From contig JAILAF010000109.1 in NCBI GenBank assembly GCA_024681775.1, positions 1 to 64,000 of the forward strand: 64,000 bases of DNA. The letters are read 5' to 3'. Numbering within the stretch: position 1 is the first letter of the stretch; the number at the start of each line of letters is the position of its first letter. This DNA comes from Lachnospiraceae bacterium (GTDB taxonomy: Bacteria; Bacillota; Clostridia; Lachnospirales; Lachnospiraceae). The position numbers and the translations under genes are program-made. Shown here piece by piece: positions 43,459-51,511 of this stretch. The notes beneath the pieces were generated by a model. It did not search any database. It saw only the letters and a program-made list of their open reading frames with translations, and was not told the DNA's origin.

Positions 43459-44050
43459 TCTCTTCCCCGGTTTCATAGCCGTGCTCGTGCAGATAGTCTC
43501 TCAACTCTTTGAAGGTTTTGGCGGAGGCGTAATTGTCCACGAGATAGATGAGATTCGTTTCGCTCACGTCTGCCAGACATTTCTGAACCTCATCGAAGGA
43601 GTTCAGCCTGTCCTCACGAAAGTAGATCTCGCTGCCCCGCACCTGAAAAAAGTAGCGGTATTCATTCCCGGCCTGATCCACGTAATGCCCCGCGGCATTG
43701 ATGCCTGCTGCCTGGTTGCCAGTCACCGGTTCCTCACCGACGGAGTATTCCTCTTCCGCCTGAATGCGCAGGAGGTCTCCCACGCCCCGGGCGCCGTGAC
43801 GCATATAGTACCCGAAGAGGAAGAGCAAGGAACCTGCCACCAGCAGCGCGGCTGCTCCGATCAGGTACTCTTTCCGTGTTTTTTTCAAAAAGGCGGCGCC
43901 CTCCGGACGGAGGTAGTAGGTGTAGTCATCCTTCCGCTTGATGACGATCATAAAGCGCCGATACAGCGGCTCGATCGCAAACAAAACGAGAAAGATCAAA
44001 CCGGACAGGGCAAGCAATCCGCCCAGCGCCATGATAAGGAAAGCAATCAT
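43451..44050 (-). CDS. Exb-like operon gene 3: two-helix protein with ExbD-type tail
   Basis: 199 aa. Two membrane helices (about 3-27 and 62-82), then an extracellular domain with YFFQVRGSEIYFREDRLN and VDNYASAKTFKELRDYLH, like the peptidoglycan-proximal domain of ExbD/TolR. The start is 4 bp after gene 2 (44055) and its stop overlaps gene 4. An ExbD with an extra N-terminal helix is not a standard arrangement. Role in the complex is inferred. Confidence 0.65.
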   Translation of the reverse strand: MIAFLIMALGGLLALSGLIFLVLFAIEPLYRRFMIVIKRKDDYTYYLRPEGAAFLKKTRKEYLIGAAALLVAGSLLFLFGYYMRHGARGVGDLLRIQAEEEYSVGEEPVTGNQAAGINAAGHYVDQAGNEYRYFFQVRGSEIYFREDRLNSFDEVQKCLADVSETNLIYLVDNYASAKTFKELRDYLHEHGYETGEENE

Positions 44051-44054
44051 AGTT

Positions 44055-44570
44055 TTACCCGTTGATCCTCACAAAATCACTGGAGGCTTCCAGTTTTTCC
44101 AGAATCGACATGATCTGTTTTTCATCCCGGTACAAAATGTCTTCATCCCCCTGATTCAGGGACATGACGATGATCATCTGCGGATGCTCCGCCACAAAGG
44201 TCTGCAACCGCTGCTCCAGATCCTCGAACTGCGCCCCGGTATTGCTGCCGCTGAGCTCAATGGGCTCTGCGTCCACACCCCCCAGGTTGATGGCGATGTG
44301 CCTCGTCGAGGGACGGTCCTCGTCGTAGGTGGAGACGATGGCCACGGTGGTGACCAGATCCTGTGCTACCCCCAGATTCTCCGCCTGCATCTCATAGATC
44401 TGCTGCGCCGTCTCCGCGCTTTCGATCCGGCTGCCGGCATCCGCCAGCTTTTCCTCCGCGACCTGCTGCAGCGCGGTGGACTTCAGGTTGACCACCATCA
44501 GGACGATGAACACCACATCCAGGAGAGACGTCAGATCGATGATGATATCTCTGCTTTTATTCCTTTTCAT
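44055..44570 (-). CDS. Exb-like operon gene 2: ExbD/TolR-like protein
   Basis: 171 aa. The N-terminus (RDIIIDLTSLLDVVFIVLMV, about 7-26) is the ExbD/TolR/MotB-type helix with the conserved Asp (D18, compare PLIDVMFLLL) that carries protons. A coiled-coil stretch (about 35-65) and an extracellular ExbD-like domain follow (MIIVMSLNQGDEDILYRDEK, SILEKLEAS). Paired 9 bp after the ExbB-like gene. In diderms such pairs energise TonB; a monoderm needs another output. Confidence 0.8.
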   Translation of the reverse strand: MKRNKSRDIIIDLTSLLDVVFIVLMVVNLKSTALQQVAEEKLADAGSRIESAETAQQIYEMQAENLGVAQDLVTTVAIVSTYDEDRPSTRHIAINLGGVDAEPIELSGSNTGAQFEDLEQRLQTFVAEHPQMIIVMSLNQGDEDILYRDEKQIMSILEKLEASSDFVRING

Positions 44571-44579
44571 AGGGTGCTC

Positions 44580-45146
44580 CTATTTGCTCTCTTCCTCGCT
44601 GCTCGAAACATTGCCCAGCATGATGGCCGTGTTCAGTTTCTTATCGTAATTCTCAAAGATCAGTTCCGTTTCACTGATCATTTTTGCAGGCAGGAAGGTG
44701 TCCACCAGCTTCAGAACGATGGATGCGATGAGGCCGAAAAAGGTGGAGGTCAGTGCCGTATCCAGACCGGCGATCACCACATTCACATCAGAGAGTCCTT
44801 GGGATTGCTGCATGAGGCCCACCACAGTTCCCAGGATGCCCAGCAGCGGGAAGACCGGGATCAGAGAAGCGATGGTGGCGTGAGTCACACTCAGCTCATT
44901 GAAGGTCTTCTCGTACTCCCGCATGGTGTCGGGTGTCACCTGCTCCTTTTGGGTATCGTTCTCGAAGGCGTGTAACTGCGTATTGTAGATGGTCTTCATG
45001 TTCGTCATGGTGAGCGCAGCTTCCACCAGGCTCCTGTGACTGCTCAGCTTGGACGCGTTCAGCAGCATCCAGACCAGGATCGCAATGCCACAAAGCCCGA
45101 TCAGGTAATTGATGGAACTTCCTACTACTTCAAGCAAACCGGACAT
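44580..45146 (-). CDS. Exb-like operon gene 1: ExbB/TolQ/MotA-type proton channel
   Basis: 188 aa from ATG 45146 (GAGGAGAAGAGG upstream); the earlier ATG at 45185 lacks a ribosome site. About three membrane helices: the first at 10-30, then after a cytosolic loop the family signature ATIASLIPVFPLLGILGTVV and the next helix LTSTFFGLIASIVLKLVDTF. This is the MotA_ExbB proton-channel core. It opens a five-gene operon with ExbD-like genes. Zorya (ZorA/ZorB) anti-phage systems use similar channels, but ZorC/ZorD are absent here. Confidence 0.82.
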   Translation of the reverse strand: MSGLLEVVGSSINYLIGLCGIAILVWMLLNASKLSSHRSLVEAALTMTNMKTIYNTQLHAFENDTQKEQVTPDTMREYEKTFNELSVTHATIASLIPVFPLLGILGTVVGLMQQSQGLSDVNVVIAGLDTALTSTFFGLIASIVLKLVDTFLPAKMISETELIFENYDKKLNTAIMLGNVSSSEEESK

Positions 45147-45314
45147 CCTCTTCTCCTCTCGATTCTGAAAGATTTGAGCGCGCACGCTCAGTTCGATTAT
45201 ACACCCCCTGCCGGGGGACAGACCATCTTTTGATACACACGGGATCTGCTCCTGCGGAACCAGGGCGGGCGGTGCGCCGGGGATCTGCGCCCGGGAGCCG
45301 TGCGGGCGCGCGCC

Positions 45315-47153
45315 CTAGACAGTGATATATGCCCCCGCCTGGACCTTCCACATTTTGGCGTACTTCCCGCCCAGGGCCAGGAGCTGATCGTGGGTGCCCT
45401 GCTCGGCGATGCGGCCGTCCTCCAGCATGATGATGCGGTCTGCCTTCCGGGTGGTGGAGAGTCTGTGGGAAATGAAAATGACAGTCTTGTCACCGGTGGC
45501 AGTGAGCATGGTGTGGTTCAGCTGGTACTCGGCGATGGGATCCAGGGCGCTGGAGGGCTCATCCAGGATCAGGAGTCCCGCGTCCTTGTAGAAGACTCTG
45601 GCGATGGCCAGTTTCTGGCTCTCGCCGCCGGAGAGATTCACCCCGTCCTTGGCAAACTCGTTGGTCAGCTCCGTCTCCAGCTTCTTCGGGAAACGGTCGA
45701 TCCGTCCCATGAGGCCGCTGTCCGTGAGAGCTCTGCGGACGCCTTCATCCACGGAGTCGTCCACCGCATCCAGCGCCACATTTTCTCTGACATTGCCGCC
45801 AAAGATCATGTAGTCCTGGAAGACGGTACCGATGCTGTCGCGGTAGCTATCCACATCGTAGCGTTTGATGTTTTTCCCATCCGCCAGGATCTGCCCGCCG
45901 TTCACATCGTAGAGCCGCATCAGGAGCTTTACGAGGGTGGTCTTGCCTGCGCCGTTATAGCCCACGAGAGCGATCTTCTCGCCGGGCTTGATGTGCAGGT
46001 TCAGGTCCTTCAGCAGCATGTCGGTACCGCTGCCGTAAGCGAAGGACACATCCTCCAGGTCGATCTCCTTGGGTGCCTTGGATGCTTCCAGTCCTTCCTC
46101 GGAAACAATCTTCGGTTCATAGCCCAGGAACTTGCGGATCTTCGAAATGTAGAGGCTGGTCTCTGCCGCGTAGGGATAGGTCTGGGAAAAGACACGCATA
46201 CTGTTCTTCATCCGGCCAAAGGATCCGTATAGGATGGCCACAGTGCTGAAGGACAGGTTTTTCGCCACAGCCGCCTGATACACCAGGTAGGTGATGAAGA
46301 TCACGTCGCTGAAGAGGGCGTTGCACAGGTACTGCCGGACAAAGCCCAGGATCCATTTCTTCCGGGCGTATTTTTTCTCCACGTCATAGACGGCGTCGTT
46401 GGCTTCGTCGAACTGGCGGGCCAGCACGTCGCTGACCTCGGGATTCAGGCGGATCTCCTTGGCGTAGTCGCTGAGGTAGTAGATACGCTTGATGTAGTCA
46501 CGCTTCCGGGAGAAGGGCAGACTGCCGATGCGGGCCAGGTAATTCTGCTTGTTGTAGAGCTGTTCGAAGATCATGCTCAGCACGAAGGAGGCGAGGGCAA
46601 ATACCAGGGAGAGCCGGTCCTTCATGAGGAAGTAAGCGCCGGTGGTGATGAAGACGGTGAGGCCGCTGAGGGTATTCTTGACGAAGTCCAGCACGCGCTC
46701 GATCTGGGTGTCCACCTCGGAGATGGCCAGCACCTGTTCGTTGTAGAAGGATGGATCGTCGTAGCAGGCCAGGTCCACGCCGCGGGCCTTTTCGTAGAGC
46801 ATCATCTTGATCTTCTGCCGTGCCTTCGGGCGTTCCTTTTCCGTCATGAAATCGCCGGCAAAAACGGTGAAGACCATACCCAGGGTGATGCATCCGGCCA
46901 GGATCAGGATCCAGCGGGCCACATCCCGGAAGGGATAGCCGAATTCCGCCGCTTCCAGCACGTAGCCGATACCCACGGTGTGCTCAAAGAAGATGGAGAT
47001 CTGATTGCGCACCGCGTCCAGCACGGGGAAAATGACGAAGCAGGGGGATGCCTTAAACATCAGCTTCAAGAAGAAGAAGTTGTTGCCGAAAACCTCCCGG
47101 ACGGACTGCTTGGTTTTTTCTTTTTCATTGGGCGTCATGGGTTTCGTACTCAC
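45315..47153 (-). CDS. ABC exporter half-transporter B (TMD-NBD)
   Basis: 612 aa: six-helix TMD (about 25-330) and NBD (about 370-600) with Walker A GYNGAGKT, signature LSGGESQK, Walker B LLILDEPSSALD and H-loop ISHRLST. It starts 4 bp inside the upstream half-transporter gene (ATGA), so the two form a heterodimer. Substrate not identifiable; peptide or drug export is common in this class. The end is followed by a GC-rich 130-bp gap to the Exb-like operon. Confidence 0.88.
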   Translation of the reverse strand: MSTKPMTPNEKEKTKQSVREVFGNNFFFLKLMFKASPCFVIFPVLDAVRNQISIFFEHTVGIGYVLEAAEFGYPFRDVARWILILAGCITLGMVFTVFAGDFMTEKERPKARQKIKMMLYEKARGVDLACYDDPSFYNEQVLAISEVDTQIERVLDFVKNTLSGLTVFITTGAYFLMKDRLSLVFALASFVLSMIFEQLYNKQNYLARIGSLPFSRKRDYIKRIYYLSDYAKEIRLNPEVSDVLARQFDEANDAVYDVEKKYARKKWILGFVRQYLCNALFSDVIFITYLVYQAAVAKNLSFSTVAILYGSFGRMKNSMRVFSQTYPYAAETSLYISKIRKFLGYEPKIVSEEGLEASKAPKEIDLEDVSFAYGSGTDMLLKDLNLHIKPGEKIALVGYNGAGKTTLVKLLMRLYDVNGGQILADGKNIKRYDVDSYRDSIGTVFQDYMIFGGNVRENVALDAVDDSVDEGVRRALTDSGLMGRIDRFPKKLETELTNEFAKDGVNLSGGESQKLAIARVFYKDAGLLILDEPSSALDPIAEYQLNHTMLTATGDKTVIFISHRLSTTRKADRIIMLEDGRIAEQGTHDQLLALGGKYAKMWKVQAGAYITV

Positions 47154-48982
47154 AGGATCACCTCCTCTTCATTTTCCAGAGCGAGGTAATTCATAGCCTG
47201 GGTCTTGTACATTTTGGCGTAGCTGCCGCCCGCCGCCATGAGCTCTCTGTGGGTGCCCTCCTCGATGAGGGTGCCCTTTTCCAGCATAAAGACGCGGTCA
47301 CAGTCCTTCACGGAGGAAAGCCTGTGAGAGATAAAGAGCATGGTGTGATCCTTCGCTTCCTTCAGGATGCTGCGGAAGAGGTCGTACTCGGCGATGGGAT
47401 CCAGGGCGCTGGAGGGCTCGTCAAAGATCTTCATGGGAGCTTCCTTGGCAAAGGTGCGGGCCACCGCGATCTTCTGGCTCTCTCCGCCGGAAAGCACGGC
47501 TCCCTCCTCGTCAAATTCCCTGGTCATCATGGTGTTCATGCCGTCCTTCAAGGTCATGACCTTGTCGTAGACGCCTGCCATTTTCAGGGCTTTTTCCACC
47601 ACCGCGTCCTCATTTTCCGGGTGCCTGCCCATGAGGACATTCTCCTTCACGGACATACCGAAGAGCTGGAAGTCCTGAAAGGTGGTGGCAAATATGTTCC
47701 GGTAGGCCCGGAGGTTGTACTCCCGGATGTCCCGGCCGTTGTAGTAGATCACGCCGGAAGAGGGATCGTAGAGACGAAGCAGGAGCTTGATGATGGTGGT
47801 CTTGCCTGCGCCGTTGTGGCCCACCAGGGCTGCGGTCTCACCCTTCGTGATCTTGAAGGAAAGGTTCTTGATGGTCTCCTTGTCGTCATAGGAGAAGGAC
47901 ACGTTCCGGAACTCGAGACTCTCGAACTCGGGACTGGGCTCCGCGCCGTCCCAGTCCTCGGGAATGGATTCCTGATATTCCAGGAAGCCACGGAGATTGT
48001 TGATAAACATGGCGTTTTTCATGATCTCCATGATGTTCTCGAAGACGCGGATCAGGATCCAGGTCATGGCCACCATCAAACTTGACATGATCGTCAGGTC
48101 TGCCAGGGTGATGGTGCCGCTGACGCGGTTCCGGTAGATGGAGTAGAGCAGCACGCCCTCAAAGATCACGGTGAAAGTAAATGTGATGCGCCAGAAATTC
48201 ATGCTGGCCACCTTGAAGGCGAAGCGCTTTGCGATCCTGATGTTGTCCTTCGTCGCATTGTCGTACTGCCTGCGCAGGAGCTCAAAGATGCGGGAAAGAC
48301 GGATCTCCTTGGCACCGTCCGGCAGGTAGAGCATACGGCTCACGTAATTGATGACCTTCTCGTTGGGAACCTGGGCCTGGTAACGCTGATAGGTGAAGCG
48401 GTTGTTCAGGTTGCCGAAGAGGAAATTACCGACGAGGGGCGCCAGGATAAAGAGGATGGCAAAGTGATCGATCTGGAACATGAGATAGAACACCACCACT
48501 GCTGCCACCGCGCCGATGACGGCTCCCAGGATGCCACGGATCACCGCAGAGATCTTCTGCTCGGCGCCGTCCATGGCCATGGTGTAGCGATTGTAGAAAT
48601 CCGCGTCCTCGTAGCAGCGCAACTCCACGTTTCTGGCCTTGGCGTACATCCGCTTGTAGATGCCGCCGAAGAGACGGTTGGTCTCCAGGGGATAGACCAC
48701 ATTTTCCACGTAGTTGGTATAGATGGCGCAGCTGGCGAAGACGGCAGCGCTGAACATGATAAAGCGGAAGACATAGTTAAAGCCCAGATCATTGTCCAGG
48801 CCGTTTACCACGACGCGCATAAAAACGCCGTCAAAAAACACCCACTCCCCGTGGCCGATGAGCCAGAGAAAAAAGGAGTGGATGATCATGGCAGGGCTGA
48901 TCTTTGACGCCAAACGCATGGCATACCACGCGTTCCCTGCCATGGCGCCGAAGGATAACTTCGATGTCGATGATTTTTCCAA
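47150..48982 (-). CDS. ABC exporter half-transporter A (TMD-NBD), TTG start
   Basis: 610 aa. TMD about 20-335; NBD with Walker A GHNGAGKT, signature LSGGESQK and Walker B KIFDEPSSALDP (F where I/L is usual, catalytic Glu present). The start is a TTG at 48982: the strong GGGGGAG lies 5 nt upstream and no ATG is suitably placed. It follows the LUD-protein gene by 28 bp and overlaps half-transporter B, forming a three-gene run. Confidence 0.88.
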   Translation of the reverse strand: MEKSSTSKLSFGAMAGNAWYAMRLASKISPAMIIHSFFLWLIGHGEWVFFDGVFMRVVVNGLDNDLGFNYVFRFIMFSAAVFASCAIYTNYVENVVYPLETNRLFGGIYKRMYAKARNVELRCYEDADFYNRYTMAMDGAEQKISAVIRGILGAVIGAVAAVVVFYLMFQIDHFAILFILAPLVGNFLFGNLNNRFTYQRYQAQVPNEKVINYVSRMLYLPDGAKEIRLSRIFELLRRQYDNATKDNIRIAKRFAFKVASMNFWRITFTFTVIFEGVLLYSIYRNRVSGTITLADLTIMSSLMVAMTWILIRVFENIMEIMKNAMFINNLRGFLEYQESIPEDWDGAEPSPEFESLEFRNVSFSYDDKETIKNLSFKITKGETAALVGHNGAGKTTIIKLLLRLYDPSSGVIYYNGRDIREYNLRAYRNIFATTFQDFQLFGMSVKENVLMGRHPENEDAVVEKALKMAGVYDKVMTLKDGMNTMMTREFDEEGAVLSGGESQKIAVARTFAKEAPMKIFDEPSSALDPIAEYDLFRSILKEAKDHTMLFISHRLSSVKDCDRVFMLEKGTLIEEGTHRELMAAGGSYAKMYKTQAMNYLALENEEEVIL

Positions 48983-49010
48983 AATACTCCCCCTCAGAAG
49001 TCGTATAGAT

Positions 49011-49640
49011 CTAGAACCCGAGCGAATCGTTCACCAGGATCACGTGGATCCGCCCCTCATGCCGGGAGAACCGGGTGATCAGGAACTGGCAACAGATGGT
49101 GTCGGGTGATTTGCAGTTCATACAGGACCCTGTTTTCGCACAGGGTGTGGTGAGGCCGAAGCGCTGGGCATTGGTAGGTGCCGCTACGTTCCGCGCTCTC
49201 TTCATCGCGCTGTCCACATCGGGACAGACCTTGTTCATGCCCACGATGGCGATGACATGCTTCGGGCCCTGGGCGATGGCGGAGACACGGTTGGAATTCC
49301 CGTCGATATTCACCATGACGCCGTCCTCCGTGATGGCATTGGCACTTGTGAGGAAAAAGTCCGCATCGTAGGCAGCCAGCATGGCGGCCCGCTTGTCCTC
49401 CGCCTTGTCCCTGTCGATGAAGCGGTAGTTGCCCTCTTTCAACGCTTCCACCAGACCGATCTCATGGGCACTCATGGCGCCGCCCATGGCGATGGAAGAG
49501 GTCTCCGGGATCAGCTCCAGCGCCAGCTTTAACGCTTCTTCCTTATCCTCCGCATAATAGGCCTTCATGTTTCTGGACTCGATCCCCTGCATGACTTTCT
49601 GCGCCAGGAGACGGTTTCTCTGTTTGATGATGTCACTCAT
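49011..49640 (-). CDS. LUD (LutC/YkgG-like) domain protein
   Basis: 209 aa. LUD-domain fold: AYYAEDKEEALKLALELIPE, SIAMGGAMSAHEIGLVEALK, ADFFLTSANAITEDGVMVNI and GNSNRVSAIAQGPKHVIAIVG. It ends with a cysteine-rich segment (PCAKTGSCMNCKSPDTICCQ) that may bind an Fe-S cluster. LUD proteins belong to lactate utilisation and related oxidoreductases; without LutA/LutB here the role is open. AGGGG-type site upstream of ATG 49640. Confidence 0.82.
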   Translation of the reverse strand: MSDIIKQRNRLLAQKVMQGIESRNMKAYYAEDKEEALKLALELIPETSSIAMGGAMSAHEIGLVEALKEGNYRFIDRDKAEDKRAAMLAAYDADFFLTSANAITEDGVMVNIDGNSNRVSAIAQGPKHVIAIVGMNKVCPDVDSAMKRARNVAAPTNAQRFGLTTPCAKTGSCMNCKSPDTICCQFLITRFSRHEGRIHVILVNDSLGF

Positions 49641-49748
49641 GTCATTTTCCCCTCTTTTTCACATTTACGCTTTTTCGCATCCGAAAGGGATCTGCCCCTT
49701 GGGCAACTTCCGGTTCTGCAACAGACCCCTGCGCTGTGCGCAGCGCTC

Positions 49749-51497
49749 TTACGACTCCCGTACCAGCACCTCGATCTCCTCCGGCATCTGCGGCTTGCCC
49801 CAGAGATATCCCTGGATGTAGTCGCAGCCGATCTCCTTCAGGGTCCCGAGCTGTGCTTCCTCCTCCACACCTTCGGAGATGACTTCATATCCCAGGATGT
49901 GTCCCAGGGAGATGATGGCCGCCACGTACTGCTTGGATTTCTCACTGCTGTTCATGGAATCGATAAAGCTCTTGTCCACCTTCAGGAGATGGGCAGGAAT
50001 GGTATTCAGATAGCTGAGAGATGAGTACCCGGTTCCGAAATCGTCGATGGCGATCCGGACGCCCAGGGCGCGGAGCTCCTCGATATCATTCGTCGCCTGC
50101 TCCAGGGACTCGATCATGATGGACTCGGTGATCTCCACCTCCAGGCAGTTCCCCGGCAGTCCACTCTCCCGGAGCCCGGTTCGGATCTCCTCCAGGAAAT
50201 CACTCCTGACCAGATGCCGGACGGACACATTGACGCTGAGGATCAGTTCTCTGTCGTACTTCTTGATCAGCTCCGCCACAAAGGCAGCGGACTTGCGGAA
50301 GACCTCGGAATCGATCCGGTCCACCAGCCCCACCTTCTCCGCCACAGGAATGAAATCCCCGGGAAATATGACAGACCCGTCAACATCCCGCATACGGGCC
50401 AGGGCTTCGAAGCCCCGGAGCCGATGATCCATATCAAACTGCGGCTGCAGCATGAAGTAGACATTGTCCCGCTCCAGCGCCGTGCGGATCTTCCCCTCGA
50501 TCTCCAGCGTGCGCTCGTTGAAATGCATGTCCTGACTGTACCGCAGGATATGCTCGCTGCTGGCGGTATCCTTGATCTCATGCATGGCGATGTCCGAGTA
50601 GGAGATCAAGGAATCCATATCCTTTCCGTCCGTGGGATAGAAGGCATATCCGAAGCTGGCGGTAATATAGAAATCGTAGCCGGAGCTTTCCCGCAGATCA
50701 TCCAGCACCGCTTCGTACATCCGTATGGTTTTCAGTGCCTCTTCCTCCGTGCGGAAGTCACGGATCACGAGGGCGAATTCGTCACCGTTGAGCCTGCAGA
50801 TGAAATCCCGGGTGCCGGAGCTGCCGCCGTCCGCGATCTCCTTCCACCTGGAGGAGAGGTCCACCAGCACCAGGTTACCGGTCTCAAATCCCATGGTATC
50901 GTTGATGACCTTGAAGCCGTTGATATCGATGGAAACCACGGCGAAGGGCTCCCCCCGTTTGACCAGCGAATCCACCAGCTCCGTAAAGGCAAACCAGTTG
51001 GGAATCTGGGTCAGCATATCCGTCACCGCCTGATTCCGCAGCTCCTGCTGGTACGTGATCACCCGCTTGTCGTTGAAGCGGATGACAATCACCGCAAGGA
51101 GCGCCAGCAGATTCCCGAAAATGCCCGGGAGAGAGTTCATATTGCCCCGCAGGAAGATCCCCATCAGGATCGGCGGGATGTCCAGGAGCAGCAGGACCAC
51201 CGCGAAGATAAATCCCTGCATTTTGTAAAAAACCGTCAGCAGGATCACAAATATGTTGGACAGCGAAGAAAGGACCCCCGCAAAGGCATAAAAGGAAACC
51301 ACATTTCCTCCGATGACCACCGTCCTGGAAGATCCCGCGATGAAGCTCACCGCGATGGAGACCACCAGATATCCGATGACCAGGAGCCAGAAGCCCCATT
51401 CCGGCCCGATCCTCTTTTGCAGATAGAGCCTGTTTAAGGTTTCCTCTATATTGCTCTTTGCCTTATCTGCTCTGTCTACCTTTTCTTTCTCTTTCAT
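49749..51497 (-). CDS. GGDEF-EAL protein with membrane sensor; EAL intact, GGDEF degenerate
   Basis: 582 aa. Four or five membrane helices (about 35-140) resemble the N-terminus of the HD-GYP protein at 3946-6024. The GGDEF domain (about 155-310) has RLNGDEF instead of RxGGDEF, so synthesis is doubtful. The EAL domain (about 325-575) keeps FEALARM, the glutamates in EVEITES, DDFGTGYSSLSYL, LKVDKSFI, EGVE and QGYLWGKP, so c-di-GMP hydrolysis is likely. It lies 14 bp after the LacI-GGDEF gene (51512), which suggests a coupled make/break pair. Confidence 0.9.
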   Translation of the reverse strand: MKEKEKVDRADKAKSNIEETLNRLYLQKRIGPEWGFWLLVIGYLVVSIAVSFIAGSSRTVVIGGNVVSFYAFAGVLSSLSNIFVILLTVFYKMQGFIFAVVLLLLDIPPILMGIFLRGNMNSLPGIFGNLLALLAVIVIRFNDKRVITYQQELRNQAVTDMLTQIPNWFAFTELVDSLVKRGEPFAVVSIDINGFKVINDTMGFETGNLVLVDLSSRWKEIADGGSSGTRDFICRLNGDEFALVIRDFRTEEEALKTIRMYEAVLDDLRESSGYDFYITASFGYAFYPTDGKDMDSLISYSDIAMHEIKDTASSEHILRYSQDMHFNERTLEIEGKIRTALERDNVYFMLQPQFDMDHRLRGFEALARMRDVDGSVIFPGDFIPVAEKVGLVDRIDSEVFRKSAAFVAELIKKYDRELILSVNVSVRHLVRSDFLEEIRTGLRESGLPGNCLEVEITESIMIESLEQATNDIEELRALGVRIAIDDFGTGYSSLSYLNTIPAHLLKVDKSFIDSMNSSEKSKQYVAAIISLGHILGYEVISEGVEEEAQLGTLKEIGCDYIQGYLWGKPQMPEEIEVLVRES

Positions 51498-51511
51498 TAC
51501 ACAGTTCTCCG

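Noticed and set aside
41947-45146. Zorya anti-phage system
   Set aside because: ZorA/ZorB-like channel proteins are present, but no ZorC, ZorD helicase or ZorE nuclease is encoded, and the ExbB-like protein lacks the long cytosolic tail of ZorA.
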